Shown here piece by piece: positions 45,598 through 52,871 of a DNA stretch of 64,000 nucleotides. The notes under the pieces are model-generated. The model was not told the origin of the DNA, searched no databases, and was given only the letters and a program-made list of their open reading frames with translations. A program made the translations under genes and the position numbers. Position 1 is the stretch's first letter, and every line of letters starts with the position of its first letter. The DNA is from Spirochaetae bacterium HGW-Spirochaetae-1 (lineage in GTDB: Bacteria; Spirochaetota; UBA4802; UBA5550), in contig PGXY01000012.1 of assembly GCA_002839375.1 (NCBI GenBank), positions 8,430 through 72,429 of the forward strand. Direction: 5' to 3'.

Positions 45598-46149
45598 CTA
45601 TTTTTTGTCCCGGCTGAAATAGAGGTGGGGGGAATTGTTGAAAACGCGGTCTTTTACCGTAAAAACCGTGAAGGGTTTTTTGATATGCTGGTGAAAAAGG
45701 ATGTCATGGCCCAGGCAAAGGCCTATTTCAATAACCAGGCCGGCATCGCTTTTATTTATGGTCTCGGCCTGTCCGATGGGATTGCAGGACACCGAGTCTC
45801 CCAGGGAATCGACAATATCCTTTTCCCTGAGCCCCTGGATGGTACACCGGAAAGAGGAAACGGAAAAACCTTTTTCGGTAAGAAAGGCGTGTACATCACG
45901 GGCAAGTGGTTCCAGGCCGTAGCAGTAGGCCAGGGCTATGTGTTTATATCCCTGTTTTTCGGAAAATTCGGCTATTTCTTCAATGCGCGACAGGGTTCCG
46001 GCGCGCCCGCCGGCCACGAGGCTGTCGGCATCGGCGTATAGCCTGGAAATATTCTCATCATGATATTTCCGGAGCGTGGATTGACCTTCACCGGTGCAGT
46101 CCACGCTTTTTGCTTTACAGGCTTTTGAATTGCAGTTAACGCAATTCAA
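45598..46149 (-). CDS. DUF1847 Cys-rich protein
   Basis: A 183-residue protein of the DUF1847 family. It opens with MNCVNCNSKACKAK and a further Cys near 18 (SVDC), a likely metal-binding cluster. A Rossmann-like middle follows (YKHIALAYCYGLEPLARDVH), and late cysteines lie in VSCNPIGQAE and GLCLGHDI. DUF1847 proteins are predicted metal-binding proteins of anaerobes with no known reaction. Its start overlaps the thioredoxin/reductase gene by four bases, so it is last in the radical SAM operon. A role in thiol or metal handling of the operon's product is inference. Confidence 0.85.
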   Translation of the reverse strand: MNCVNCNSKACKAKSVDCTGEGQSTLRKYHDENISRLYADADSLVAGGRAGTLSRIEEIAEFSEKQGYKHIALAYCYGLEPLARDVHAFLTEKGFSVSSFRCTIQGLREKDIVDSLGDSVSCNPIGQAETINKSDAGLVIEIGLCLGHDILFHQHIKKPFTVFTVKDRVFNNSPHLYFSRDKK

Positions 46150-47450
46150 TGAGAAGCACTCTCGTTTTCAATATCCCGCTCGGCCGCGATTGCGGCAATG
46201 GTTCCATCGGCAACAGCAGTGGTGATCTGGCGGTATCGCTTGCTCACTACATCACCGGCTGCAAATATCCCCGGTATGCTGGTATGCATCTGGTCGTCGA
46301 CCTTCACGTATCCCCACTCATCGAGTGCCAGTTTATCGGAAAAACCGCTCAGGTTGGGTTTCATGCCGGCGAAGATAAAGACGCCGTCGGCGTGCATCGT
46401 TTCTCTTTTGCTGTTTTTCAGGTTTTCCACCGTGACGGTCATTGTTCCGTCCTCATTGCGGACAAAGGCTCGGGGTTCATGTTCAAAAATGAATTCAATT
46501 TTTTCATTGGCAAAGGCCTTTTCCTGGGCTACCTTGTTGGCCTGGAGCTTGTCGAACTGGTGGACGATGGTAACCTTTCGGGCGAACTTTGTGATGAAAA
46601 GCGATTCCTCCACGGCACTGTTGCCGCCGCCGATAACGATGACATCCTTCCCTTCAAAATATTTGGCGTCGCAGGTGGCGCAGTAGGATATGCCCTGTCC
46701 CTTGTATTCTATTTCTCCCGGCACACCCAGCTCGCGGTACGCCGAGCCCGTGGAGATGATGATCTTTTTGGCTTTTATGGTCTCGAATCCGTCGACGAGA
46801 ATGGTTTTGCCCGTCATGTCAACATCGGACACATCCACGGCGGCCCGGAGCATCATCCCGGCGTTTTTTGCCTGTTCGTTCATGTAATGCATGAGCATGA
46901 ATCCCTCTATGGGTTTTTCAAAACCGGGATAATTGGAAACCATGTGCGTCGTAGTTACCTGTCCTCCCGTGAGGGCAATATCAACCATGATGGTTTTAAG
47001 TTTCGCCTGGGCAGCGTAAATGCCGGCCGTGAGGCCCGAAGGCCCGCCTCCCAGGATGAGCACATCACATTCCGTGGTGACGGGTTTTATCTTTGCATGA
47101 ATTTCCTTAACACGTGCAGGAGCGAGCATGCCGTCGAGCTGCTTCACCAGGTCGGAGCGTTTTATCCCTCCCATGAGGCGGGGGCCCGCTTCTTTTCCGT
47201 CCTTGTAAAAGAGTACCGTTGGGGAACCGGTCACTTTCAGGCCCTCGGCAAGGCCGCGGTTCTCCTGGCGGAAAATTTTTATGAAGGTAATATCATCGCC
47301 GTACAATTCACTGAGCGGTTCATACTTTGCGGCCAGGGCCTCGCAGGGCGGGCACTCCGATGAATAGAAGTCCACTACCACGGTACCATTCTTGAGCACC
47401 TTCTCTTCCCAGTCTTCGGCCTTGATATACAATATTTTTTCAGACATCAC
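46146..47450 (-). CDS. Thioredoxin-thioredoxin reductase fusion
   Basis: A 434-residue fusion. Residues 1-105 are a thioredoxin domain with the active-site pair in SECPPCEALA (Cys33, Cys36). Residues 125-434 are a low-Mr thioredoxin reductase, with FAD loop DVLILGGGPSGLTAGIYAAQ, redox pair CATC at 257-260, and NAD(P) loop VIVIGGGNSAVEESLF. The CPPC in the thioredoxin is a variant of the usual CGPC. Such fusions occur in a few bacteria and allow electrons to pass within one chain. The gene overlaps the radical SAM gene by four bases. It could keep the peptide cysteines reduced or supply electrons to the maturation enzyme. Confidence 0.93.
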   Translation of the reverse strand: MMSEKILYIKAEDWEEKVLKNGTVVVDFYSSECPPCEALAAKYEPLSELYGDDITFIKIFRQENRGLAEGLKVTGSPTVLFYKDGKEAGPRLMGGIKRSDLVKQLDGMLAPARVKEIHAKIKPVTTECDVLILGGGPSGLTAGIYAAQAKLKTIMVDIALTGGQVTTTHMVSNYPGFEKPIEGFMLMHYMNEQAKNAGMMLRAAVDVSDVDMTGKTILVDGFETIKAKKIIISTGSAYRELGVPGEIEYKGQGISYCATCDAKYFEGKDVIVIGGGNSAVEESLFITKFARKVTIVHQFDKLQANKVAQEKAFANEKIEFIFEHEPRAFVRNEDGTMTVTVENLKNSKRETMHADGVFIFAGMKPNLSGFSDKLALDEWGYVKVDDQMHTSIPGIFAAGDVVSKRYRQITTAVADGTIAAIAAERDIENESASH

Positions 47451-48766
47451 ATAACTCCTTTTTCGTAGTATAAAGATATTCCCATTTCCAGCAGCCTGTC
47501 AACGGGCCTGCAGTCAGGGGACTGAATATTCCCGGTTTTGTTTTTTGCCACGGCAGCACATCCGCCTCCGCAGATCAGCTGCAGGGAACACTGGCGGCAT
47601 TCCGGTATGGACGTCACGTCACGTTCCTCCCAGGTTTCAATTATATCAGCTTTTAATGTTTTTTCAGGATAATATGAACCTACTTCTTCGCCGGCCTTGC
47701 CCACATTGGCAGTGCAGGGATAGATTTTTCCCGTGTAATCGAAGGACCATTCCGTCTTGCAGCCGGGACAGGAATCAAAAAGTGGATCGGGAAGCTCGCC
47801 GTTATCATAAAGAAAACGCGTAACCGAAAAGGCGGGCCGGTGGAATTCTTTGATCTGGGGATGTTTAAGCATGAGGTTGTAGATTTCTTCATAGAGGCTT
47901 ACCCGGTCGTAGAGACGAATACTGTTGGCCTGGCAGTGGTGGAGCTCGTAATTCCTGCCCAGTTGTGTTTTAAACAGGGGATTGCCCGTCCAGCCCCTGT
48001 CAACGGCAAAGGAGGCCAGGGCGGGGAGGTCGCCAATATTCTCACTGTCCAGGACCATGCGCAGGTTGATAGGTAATCCCGCCGTCAGGGCCGCGTCAAT
48101 GCCCTGGACTATGCGGTCAAAGGTTCCCTGGCCGTTTTTCAGGGCGCGGCGCCGGTCATGGACTTCTCTTGTGCCGTCCAGGGTAACCTGGACTTCCCTG
48201 ATCGGGGTTTTCGAGGATGAAAGCATATCCACGTAGTCTATAAGATTATAACCATTGGTCACAATGGCGATGCCCGTATTGCTGCGGCCGGCATGGTCAA
48301 GTATCATGGCCAAATTATTCCGTGATGCCTGGTCGGGGAGAAGGGGCTCGCCGCCGAAGACGGTGATATATTTTTTCCGCCCGGCGAATTCGCTGTTCAC
48401 ATAATTGAAAAAGGCCTCGATTATATCTTCGTTCACGCCCGTGTGCTGCCAGGCGTATTCATCCTGGTAGCAGTATGAACAGGCGAAGTTGCAGGCATAC
48501 TGGGGAACGAAGAATATCTGTATCTCGGAACTGTCGCGCCCGTCTATAAAGTCGAGATAGCTTTTTCGGTAGAGTTTATTCTCTTCCTCTTCATCGATGA
48601 GGTAGCCCTTGGCGATATATTCGTCGATATCGCTGTAGCTGCCCCGGGATATTTCATCGGCTTTTTCCGGCGTCAGGATGTCGGCATTGCGGCTCAGGGC
48701 GTTAAGAATGAAATAATTCCCGGAGCCCTTTATTTTTGATACGATGTTATATTTTGAAAAATTCAT
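47447..48766 (-). CDS. Radical SAM/SPASM peptide-maturase-like enzyme
   Basis: A 439-residue enzyme. An N-terminal part of about 75 residues (SGNYFILNALSRNADILTPE, DEYIAKGYLID) resembles the precursor-binding leader domain of RiPP maturases. The radical SAM cluster motif is C92-x3-C96-x2-C99 (ACNFACSYCYQ), followed by FGGEP and the substrate-strand VTNGYN. A SPASM-type C-terminal domain carries many cysteines (CPGCKTEWSF, KIYPCTANVG, CRQCSLQLICGGGC). I start at ATG 48766 behind GAAGGAAACT rather than an upstream ATG, because the upstream extension runs through the peptide gene's region in another frame. It lies 53 bp after the small Cys-rich peptide gene, across a terminator-like hairpin, the usual order for peptide and maturase. 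Confidence 0.9.
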   Translation of the reverse strand: MNFSKYNIVSKIKGSGNYFILNALSRNADILTPEKADEISRGSYSDIDEYIAKGYLIDEEEENKLYRKSYLDFIDGRDSSEIQIFFVPQYACNFACSYCYQDEYAWQHTGVNEDIIEAFFNYVNSEFAGRKKYITVFGGEPLLPDQASRNNLAMILDHAGRSNTGIAIVTNGYNLIDYVDMLSSSKTPIREVQVTLDGTREVHDRRRALKNGQGTFDRIVQGIDAALTAGLPINLRMVLDSENIGDLPALASFAVDRGWTGNPLFKTQLGRNYELHHCQANSIRLYDRVSLYEEIYNLMLKHPQIKEFHRPAFSVTRFLYDNGELPDPLFDSCPGCKTEWSFDYTGKIYPCTANVGKAGEEVGSYYPEKTLKADIIETWEERDVTSIPECRQCSLQLICGGGCAAVAKNKTGNIQSPDCRPVDRLLEMGISLYYEKGVM

Positions 48767-48782
48767 TATCAGTTTCCTTCTA

Positions 48783-48813
48783 AAAATCAGCTGCGGGTTT
48801 GCACCCGCAGCTG
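48783..48813 (-). terminator. Attenuator-like terminator between peptide and radical SAM gene
   Basis: On the minus strand CAGCTGCGGGT and ACCCGCAGCTG form a perfect 11-bp stem with a four-base loop GCAA, followed by ATTTTTA. It lies just after the peptide stop codon. Partial termination here would give more peptide than enzyme transcript, as in many RiPP operons. Confidence 0.7.
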
Positions 48814-48819
48814 ACCGTG

Positions 48820-48915
48820 TTAGTCGTGGCAGCCGGCTACGATGCTCGAAATCTTCGCGCAGCACTGCGCTACCTGCTGATCGGAATCAGCCTTTTTTTG
48901 AATCAGTGACTTCAT
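48820..48915 (-). CDS. Cys-rich 31-aa peptide, probable RiPP precursor
   Basis: A 31-residue frame with an excellent ribosome site (AAGGAGATACAA before ATG at 48915). The N-terminal half (MKSLIQKKADSDQQVAQ) is charged, like a leader. The C-terminal half (CCAKISSIVAGCHD) holds three cysteines, at positions 18, 19 and 29, and ends H-D. It stands between an ArsM-like methyltransferase and the radical SAM/SPASM enzyme, on the same strand, and is followed by a terminator-like hairpin. The Cys residues would be candidates for thioether bonds or metal binding. Too short for most gene finders. I do not recognise it as a known precursor family; a mere upstream regulatory leader peptide is possible but less likely. 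Confidence 0.7.
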   Translation of the reverse strand: MKSLIQKKADSDQQVAQCCAKISSIVAGCHD

Positions 48916-48947
48916 TTGTATCTCCTTATTGTTAAATAAGTGCGTTG

Positions 48948-49583
48948 TTATTTGTAACCCCTTATGGTGAAACTCGAAACCTCTATTTTCCCCTTGGGAT
49001 AGGGTGCGCTTTCTTCAATTATTTCAATGTTGTCAAATCCGGCATCCCTGAGCTGTTCCATGTATTCATCACGCGTCACGGAACCGGCCCAGCATTCGGC
49101 CACGGCCACGGGATCGTTGCGGTGCTCTTCGGGCACCGGTTCCGATGAGTAAATGTCGCTCACGACAAAACGGCCTCCCGGTTTCAGGACACGGAATATT
49201 TCCTTCCAGACACGGTTCTTGTCGCGGGCATGGTTGATGGTGCAGTTCGATATGACCAGGTCAAGATGATCATCGGCAACAGGTATTATTTCCAGTTCAG
49301 ATTGGAGAAACCGCACGTTGTTCACATCGAATTTTTCAGCGTTCTTCCTGGCTTTCTCGATCATACCGTCGGAGACGTCGAGTCCGTAGACGAAACCGTC
49401 GGGGCCTGTCATATCGGCGAGGCGCAGCACGTCGTTTCCGCGGCCGCTGCCCATATCCAGGCATATTTCCCCTGTCTGCGCATTTGTATAATTGATGGCA
49501 CCTCCGCACGAGAGACAGCAGTTGCTCTCGGCCAGTGAGCTGTACCGTTTGTTGATCTGGCCCAGTATTTTAACGTTTTCCAT
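48948..49583 (-). CDS. ArsM-like SAM-dependent methyltransferase
   Basis: A 211-residue class I methyltransferase. The SAM loop is ICLDMGSGRGNDVLRLADMT, then ISNCTINHARDKNRVWKEIF and LKPGGRFVVSDIYSSEPVPE. The pattern SNC-x-I-N, and a Cys in AECWAG, match positions of the arsenite-binding cysteines of ArsM. An N-terminal CCLSCGG adds a Cys cluster at residues 22-26. ArsM methylates arsenite. Here it lies in an operon with a Cys-rich peptide and a radical SAM enzyme. It may methylate arsenic, another thiophilic element, or the peptide itself. The start follows the MarR gene by seven bases. Confidence 0.82.
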   Translation of the reverse strand: MENVKILGQINKRYSSLAESNCCLSCGGAINYTNAQTGEICLDMGSGRGNDVLRLADMTGPDGFVYGLDVSDGMIEKARKNAEKFDVNNVRFLQSELEIIPVADDHLDLVISNCTINHARDKNRVWKEIFRVLKPGGRFVVSDIYSSEPVPEEHRNDPVAVAECWAGSVTRDEYMEQLRDAGFDNIEIIEESAPYPKGKIEVSSFTIRGYK

Positions 49584-49590
49584 ACTTGCC

Positions 49591-50004
49591 TTACTCCATG
49601 GAATGCAGCAGGATATTCAGCGCCTTTTTCACTGTCTCAATATCGCCGGCATTTATCTTTGATCTGATTTTATCTTCGCATATCTTCTTTACTTCTGCAA
49701 TCTTCTTTTTTGCTTCCATGCCTTTCACGGTTAAGGATATCTCGATATAGCGGCGGTCATCTTCAGCGGGTCTGCGGTGCAGATACCCTTTCTGGATAAG
49801 CCGGTCCACGATCCTGCTGATGCGCGAGGCTGAAAGATTCATCCTCTCCGACAGGGAATTGGAATTGATTTCCTCATATTCTTCCAGTGACAGGAGCAGG
49901 GCCGATTCACGGGAGGAAAGTCCCAGGTCAGCGCCGAATTCATCGAGGAGGGAATTGCATCGTTCCTTCAGGTGGATGATGTTGTCGAGAATTGTCTCAG
50001 TCAT
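49591..50004 (-). CDS. MarR-family transcriptional regulator
   Basis: A 137-residue winged-helix protein. The HTH lies around INSNSLSERMNLSASRISRI and the wing around KGYLHRRPAEDDRRYIEISL. It is first in the radical SAM peptide operon, seven bases before the methyltransferase gene, so it most likely senses the signal that switches the operon. No cysteine is evident in the sensor part. A weak palindrome-like stretch (50022-50041) lies just upstream. Confidence 0.9.
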   Translation of the reverse strand: MTETILDNIIHLKERCNSLLDEFGADLGLSSRESALLLSLEEYEEINSNSLSERMNLSASRISRIVDRLIQKGYLHRRPAEDDRRYIEISLTVKGMEAKKKIAEVKKICEDKIRSKINAGDIETVKKALNILLHSME

Positions 50005-50021
50005 ATTGTTTGTCGCTGTAA

Positions 50022-50041
50022 ATAGTTGATAATGACAATAG
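50022..50041. promoter_or_regulatory. Weak MarR-box-like site upstream of the peptide operon
   Basis: ATAGTTGATAATGACAATAG contains an ATAGTTGAT half, common in MarR boxes, with a poor second half. It lies 20-40 bp before the MarR start. Weak evidence by eye. Confidence 0.3.
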
Positions 50042-50188
50042 TTTCATATAACAAATATAGTGAATAATTGCGGAAAGTCAAGTTATTAGCAAAGATTCTT
50101 TAAAAAAAATAAGAAGATAGATAATGCTACCGACAGTAAAAAAAGTACGTCAGGAACATTTAGGTAATGAAAGAGAGGAATATATGGA

Positions 50189-50923
50189 TTAATCAATATT
50201 ATAAAATTCTACTGGGTCGGAAATTTCAGACATAATTCCCTCACCATTACTTCCATAGATGGAGACACGGTAGTAATAAGTTCCTGGCGGGTAGGATGAA
50301 TCATAATAGGTTGATGAAGGATAGCCTGTATCAACAGGCTCTATCCCTGTCAGGGAATAAGGACCATTTGCTGATGTAGAACGATAGATACGGTATTCAG
50401 AGGCGTTACTGGCATCTACTGTATCAATCGTGATAAAATTATAAGTTCCTTCGGACCCGGCAAATATTTGAGTTATCGGTATCATCTTAAAGATGAGATA
50501 CGTTTCTTGACCGGCGGTCAACGTTACTGTAGCCTGAGCACCCCAGTTAATCCCTGAATCGCCATTCGCTGTAATTATAGTAAAAAGTCTTTGAGGGCCT
50601 GCTGGTATTTCAAAAGTAAATTCTGCTGATTCATCTGAAAAGTTCTCAGGCGTATATTCTATGGGCTCCATTCCTGATCCGGTTACTGTAATAGTTAATG
50701 AATCCGGTGTGTATGACCAGGCATAGGCCGGTGAACTGAAAAGCATGAGAAACCGGTCAATAAGCGATTTAGGCTTAACAATATGCTCTGCTGCGGCAGT
50801 ATTTCTGCCTTCGATGTGAATGGTAACAAGGGCTGTGTCTCCGGAGAAGCAGCCGGAAAAAACACATAACGTAACAAAAAGTAACACTAAGACCAAGATA
50901 GTCTGTACGCTTTTTTTCTTCAT
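50189..50923 (-). CDS. Lipoprotein of a tandem paralogous family (1 of 3)
   Basis: A 244-residue lipoprotein; signal with lipobox Cys in CVFSGCFSGD. After it come TALVTIHIEGRN, a helix-prone SLIDRFLMLFSSPAYAW, a beta domain ending VTLTAGQETYLIF, and a C-terminal FN3-like domain (EYRIYRSTSANGPYSL, TYYYRVSIYG). The same order occurs in the next two genes, so all three come from duplication. A surface-binding role is likely. I start at 50923 behind GGGACAGAG, because the longer frame has no signal. Unknown function. Confidence 0.8.
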   Translation of the reverse strand: MKKKSVQTILVLVLLFVTLCVFSGCFSGDTALVTIHIEGRNTAAAEHIVKPKSLIDRFLMLFSSPAYAWSYTPDSLTITVTGSGMEPIEYTPENFSDESAEFTFEIPAGPQRLFTIITANGDSGINWGAQATVTLTAGQETYLIFKMIPITQIFAGSEGTYNFITIDTVDASNASEYRIYRSTSANGPYSLTGIEPVDTGYPSSTYYDSSYPPGTYYYRVSIYGSNGEGIMSEISDPVEFYNID

Positions 50924-51148
50924 AACTCTGTCCCTTTGTGTGAATAGATCATAACTTATGAATAAATATATTTTTGCATGAAATTTGTAAAGCAAAAATA
51001 TGTTGTGTGGCATTCACATTAAAATCATGTTTCAGGCAAGTCAATCCCTGTGATACGCAAAGATATAGGAGAGTGGGCAGGCAGTGCCTTTTACTGCCAT
51101 GAATAAAACCTTGATGGAAGGCAGATAAATAAGAAAAATTAATCCGTG

Positions 51149-51874
51149 TTACTTGGCTGGAAAGGGATTACTCTGAGGATCAGTGGGCAATCCTTCTCCA
51201 TATTCTCCAATTACTGTAACTTTGTAGAAGTATGTATCAGATGGTGACGTGGAATAGTCGTATATCCAGCATTCTTCTTCACAGTTCCCCAAAATATGAT
51301 TGGCTACAAAAGTATAAGTCCCTTCTCTGGTATTTGATCGATACAGGCGGTATCCCAGAGCATAGGGGGATGCATTACCGAAACGCACACTCATATACTC
51401 CCCGTTGTTATATACTTCTGTCAAGGCTGTAACAGGAATCATTTTCATGACAATATTTGATTCCTGTCCCGCTGTCAGTGAAACACTGCTTCGCCCTAAC
51501 CATGTTACTGAATCTTCATATTCAAAACACGCCAAAGTAATTTCACGGTTCAATCCTGCTGGAATCTCCAGACTGACTGATGTAGTCTCGGGGGTAATAG
51601 AATCAAGCATGATCGTTTCCATGTCGGGAGCTGTTATGGTTAAAGAATATCTTTCCCTGTCATCGCTCCAGGCATAGGCCGGAGAACTAAAAAGCATGAG
51701 AAATCGCTCAATAAGAGATTTTACCTTAAGAGGATGTTCGGCTGCGGCAGTGTTTCCGCCCTGGATGTGAATAGTCACAATTGCCGTGTCGCCGGAGTAA
51801 CAACTAATGAAAGAAAAAGCTATAACGAGGGACATGCAAATAGTAAGAGCTATTAATACTATTTTATTTCTCAT
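51149..51874 (-). CDS. Lipoprotein of a tandem paralogous family (2 of 3)
   Basis: A 241-residue lipoprotein with lipobox Cys in FSFISCYSGD and the same segments as its neighbours: AIVTIHIQGGN, SLIERFLMLFSSPAYAW, SVSLTAGQESNIVMKMIPVT and an FN3-like end with YRLYRSNTREGTYTF. It is closest to copy 1 in the N-terminal half. The start at 51874 stands behind GAGGATAAA. Unknown function. Confidence 0.8.
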   Translation of the reverse strand: MRNKIVLIALTICMSLVIAFSFISCYSGDTAIVTIHIQGGNTAAAEHPLKVKSLIERFLMLFSSPAYAWSDDRERYSLTITAPDMETIMLDSITPETTSVSLEIPAGLNREITLACFEYEDSVTWLGRSSVSLTAGQESNIVMKMIPVTALTEVYNNGEYMSVRFGNASPYALGYRLYRSNTREGTYTFVANHILGNCEEECWIYDYSTSPSDTYFYKVTVIGEYGEGLPTDPQSNPFPAK

Positions 51875-51940
51875 AAAATTTATCCTCATTAGGGTTAAAT
51901 TCTTCATACAGCTATGTTCCCGAATCAATTATTTTATGAA

Positions 51941-52663
51941 TTAATTTGGCATGCCTGAAACAGCATCACTCAATACCCCCAGACCGTCAGCGTCGCTTTC
52001 TATGGCAATTTTATAATAATATGTTGTTCCATATGTTACATCATAATCATAGTAAAAACCTGTAGAATATGTTGAAATTGTTGTTATTTCATTATAAGGA
52101 CCATTGATATTTGTCGATCGGTAGAGTATATAACGGGAAAAATTATACTGACCACCAATGATTCCCCATGTGACAGTAAGCTCTGTTGAACCTGAAGCAC
52201 TATAAATTGCAGTTTTTGGTATCATTTTTATTGTTACATTTGCTTCCTGTCCTGCCGTGAGACTTACTGTTGCTTGGCCGCCCCAGACATCATATCCCCA
52301 TGTGGAATTATATGCAGTAACAGTAAAATGACGATTCAAACCAGCGGGCACTTCTATGCTGAATTGAGTAGTACCGGAAGCGATGGGTGTCAAGGGAATG
52401 GTTTCCATGTCAGGCCCTGTGACGGTGTAACTTAAATTATCACGAATGTCCTCCCAACCTCCGGCATGGGCAGGAGAACTGAATATTTCCAATATCCGGT
52501 CTATGAGTGGTTTAGTCTTTTCCTGTTTAAATGCAGCCAGGTCGTTCCTCTCCAATCTTATAGTTACGATGGCCATGTCGTCATTAAAACAATTGGTGAA
52601 GAGGGCGGCAGCGGCAATTATAATAGTGCTGATTAAAATAGATGATATCGTTTTTTTCTTCAT
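51941..52663 (-). CDS. Lipoprotein of a tandem paralogous family (3 of 3)
   Basis: A 240-residue lipoprotein with lipobox Cys in ALFTNCFNDD. MAIVTIRLERND, PLIDRILEIFSSPAHAG, TVSLTAGQEANVTIKMIPKT and YILYRSTNINGPYNE follow in the same order as copies 1 and 2. It is the most divergent copy. The start at 52663 stands behind GGGAGTG. Unknown function; extracellular binding through the FN3-like end is only inferred. Confidence 0.8.
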   Translation of the reverse strand: MKKKTISSILISTIIIAAAALFTNCFNDDMAIVTIRLERNDLAAFKQEKTKPLIDRILEIFSSPAHAGGWEDIRDNLSYTVTGPDMETIPLTPIASGTTQFSIEVPAGLNRHFTVTAYNSTWGYDVWGGQATVSLTAGQEANVTIKMIPKTAIYSASGSTELTVTWGIIGGQYNFSRYILYRSTNINGPYNEITTISTYSTGFYYDYDVTYGTTYYYKIAIESDADGLGVLSDAVSGMPN

Positions 52664-52871
52664 ATTTACACTCCCAGTGACAATATATGATATGTGTGAT
52701 ATGGCATCGTTACATTTGTAAAGTATAAAACGCTTTGTCCTGTTTAAATATACTAACTCCACAAAAGAAGAAAAGTGTAATTTTTTTCTTTTGTGGAGTG
52801 ACTATTGCATAAATAAATATATGCAAATTAGTATTGCTGCAGGTATACTTTTACCGGGAGTCTACACTTTG

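Noticed and set aside
46149-47363. 404-residue plus-strand frame opposite the thioredoxin reductase gene
   Set aside because: It is a shadow: the minus-strand protein has FAD, NAD(P) and redox motifs, the plus-strand one has none.
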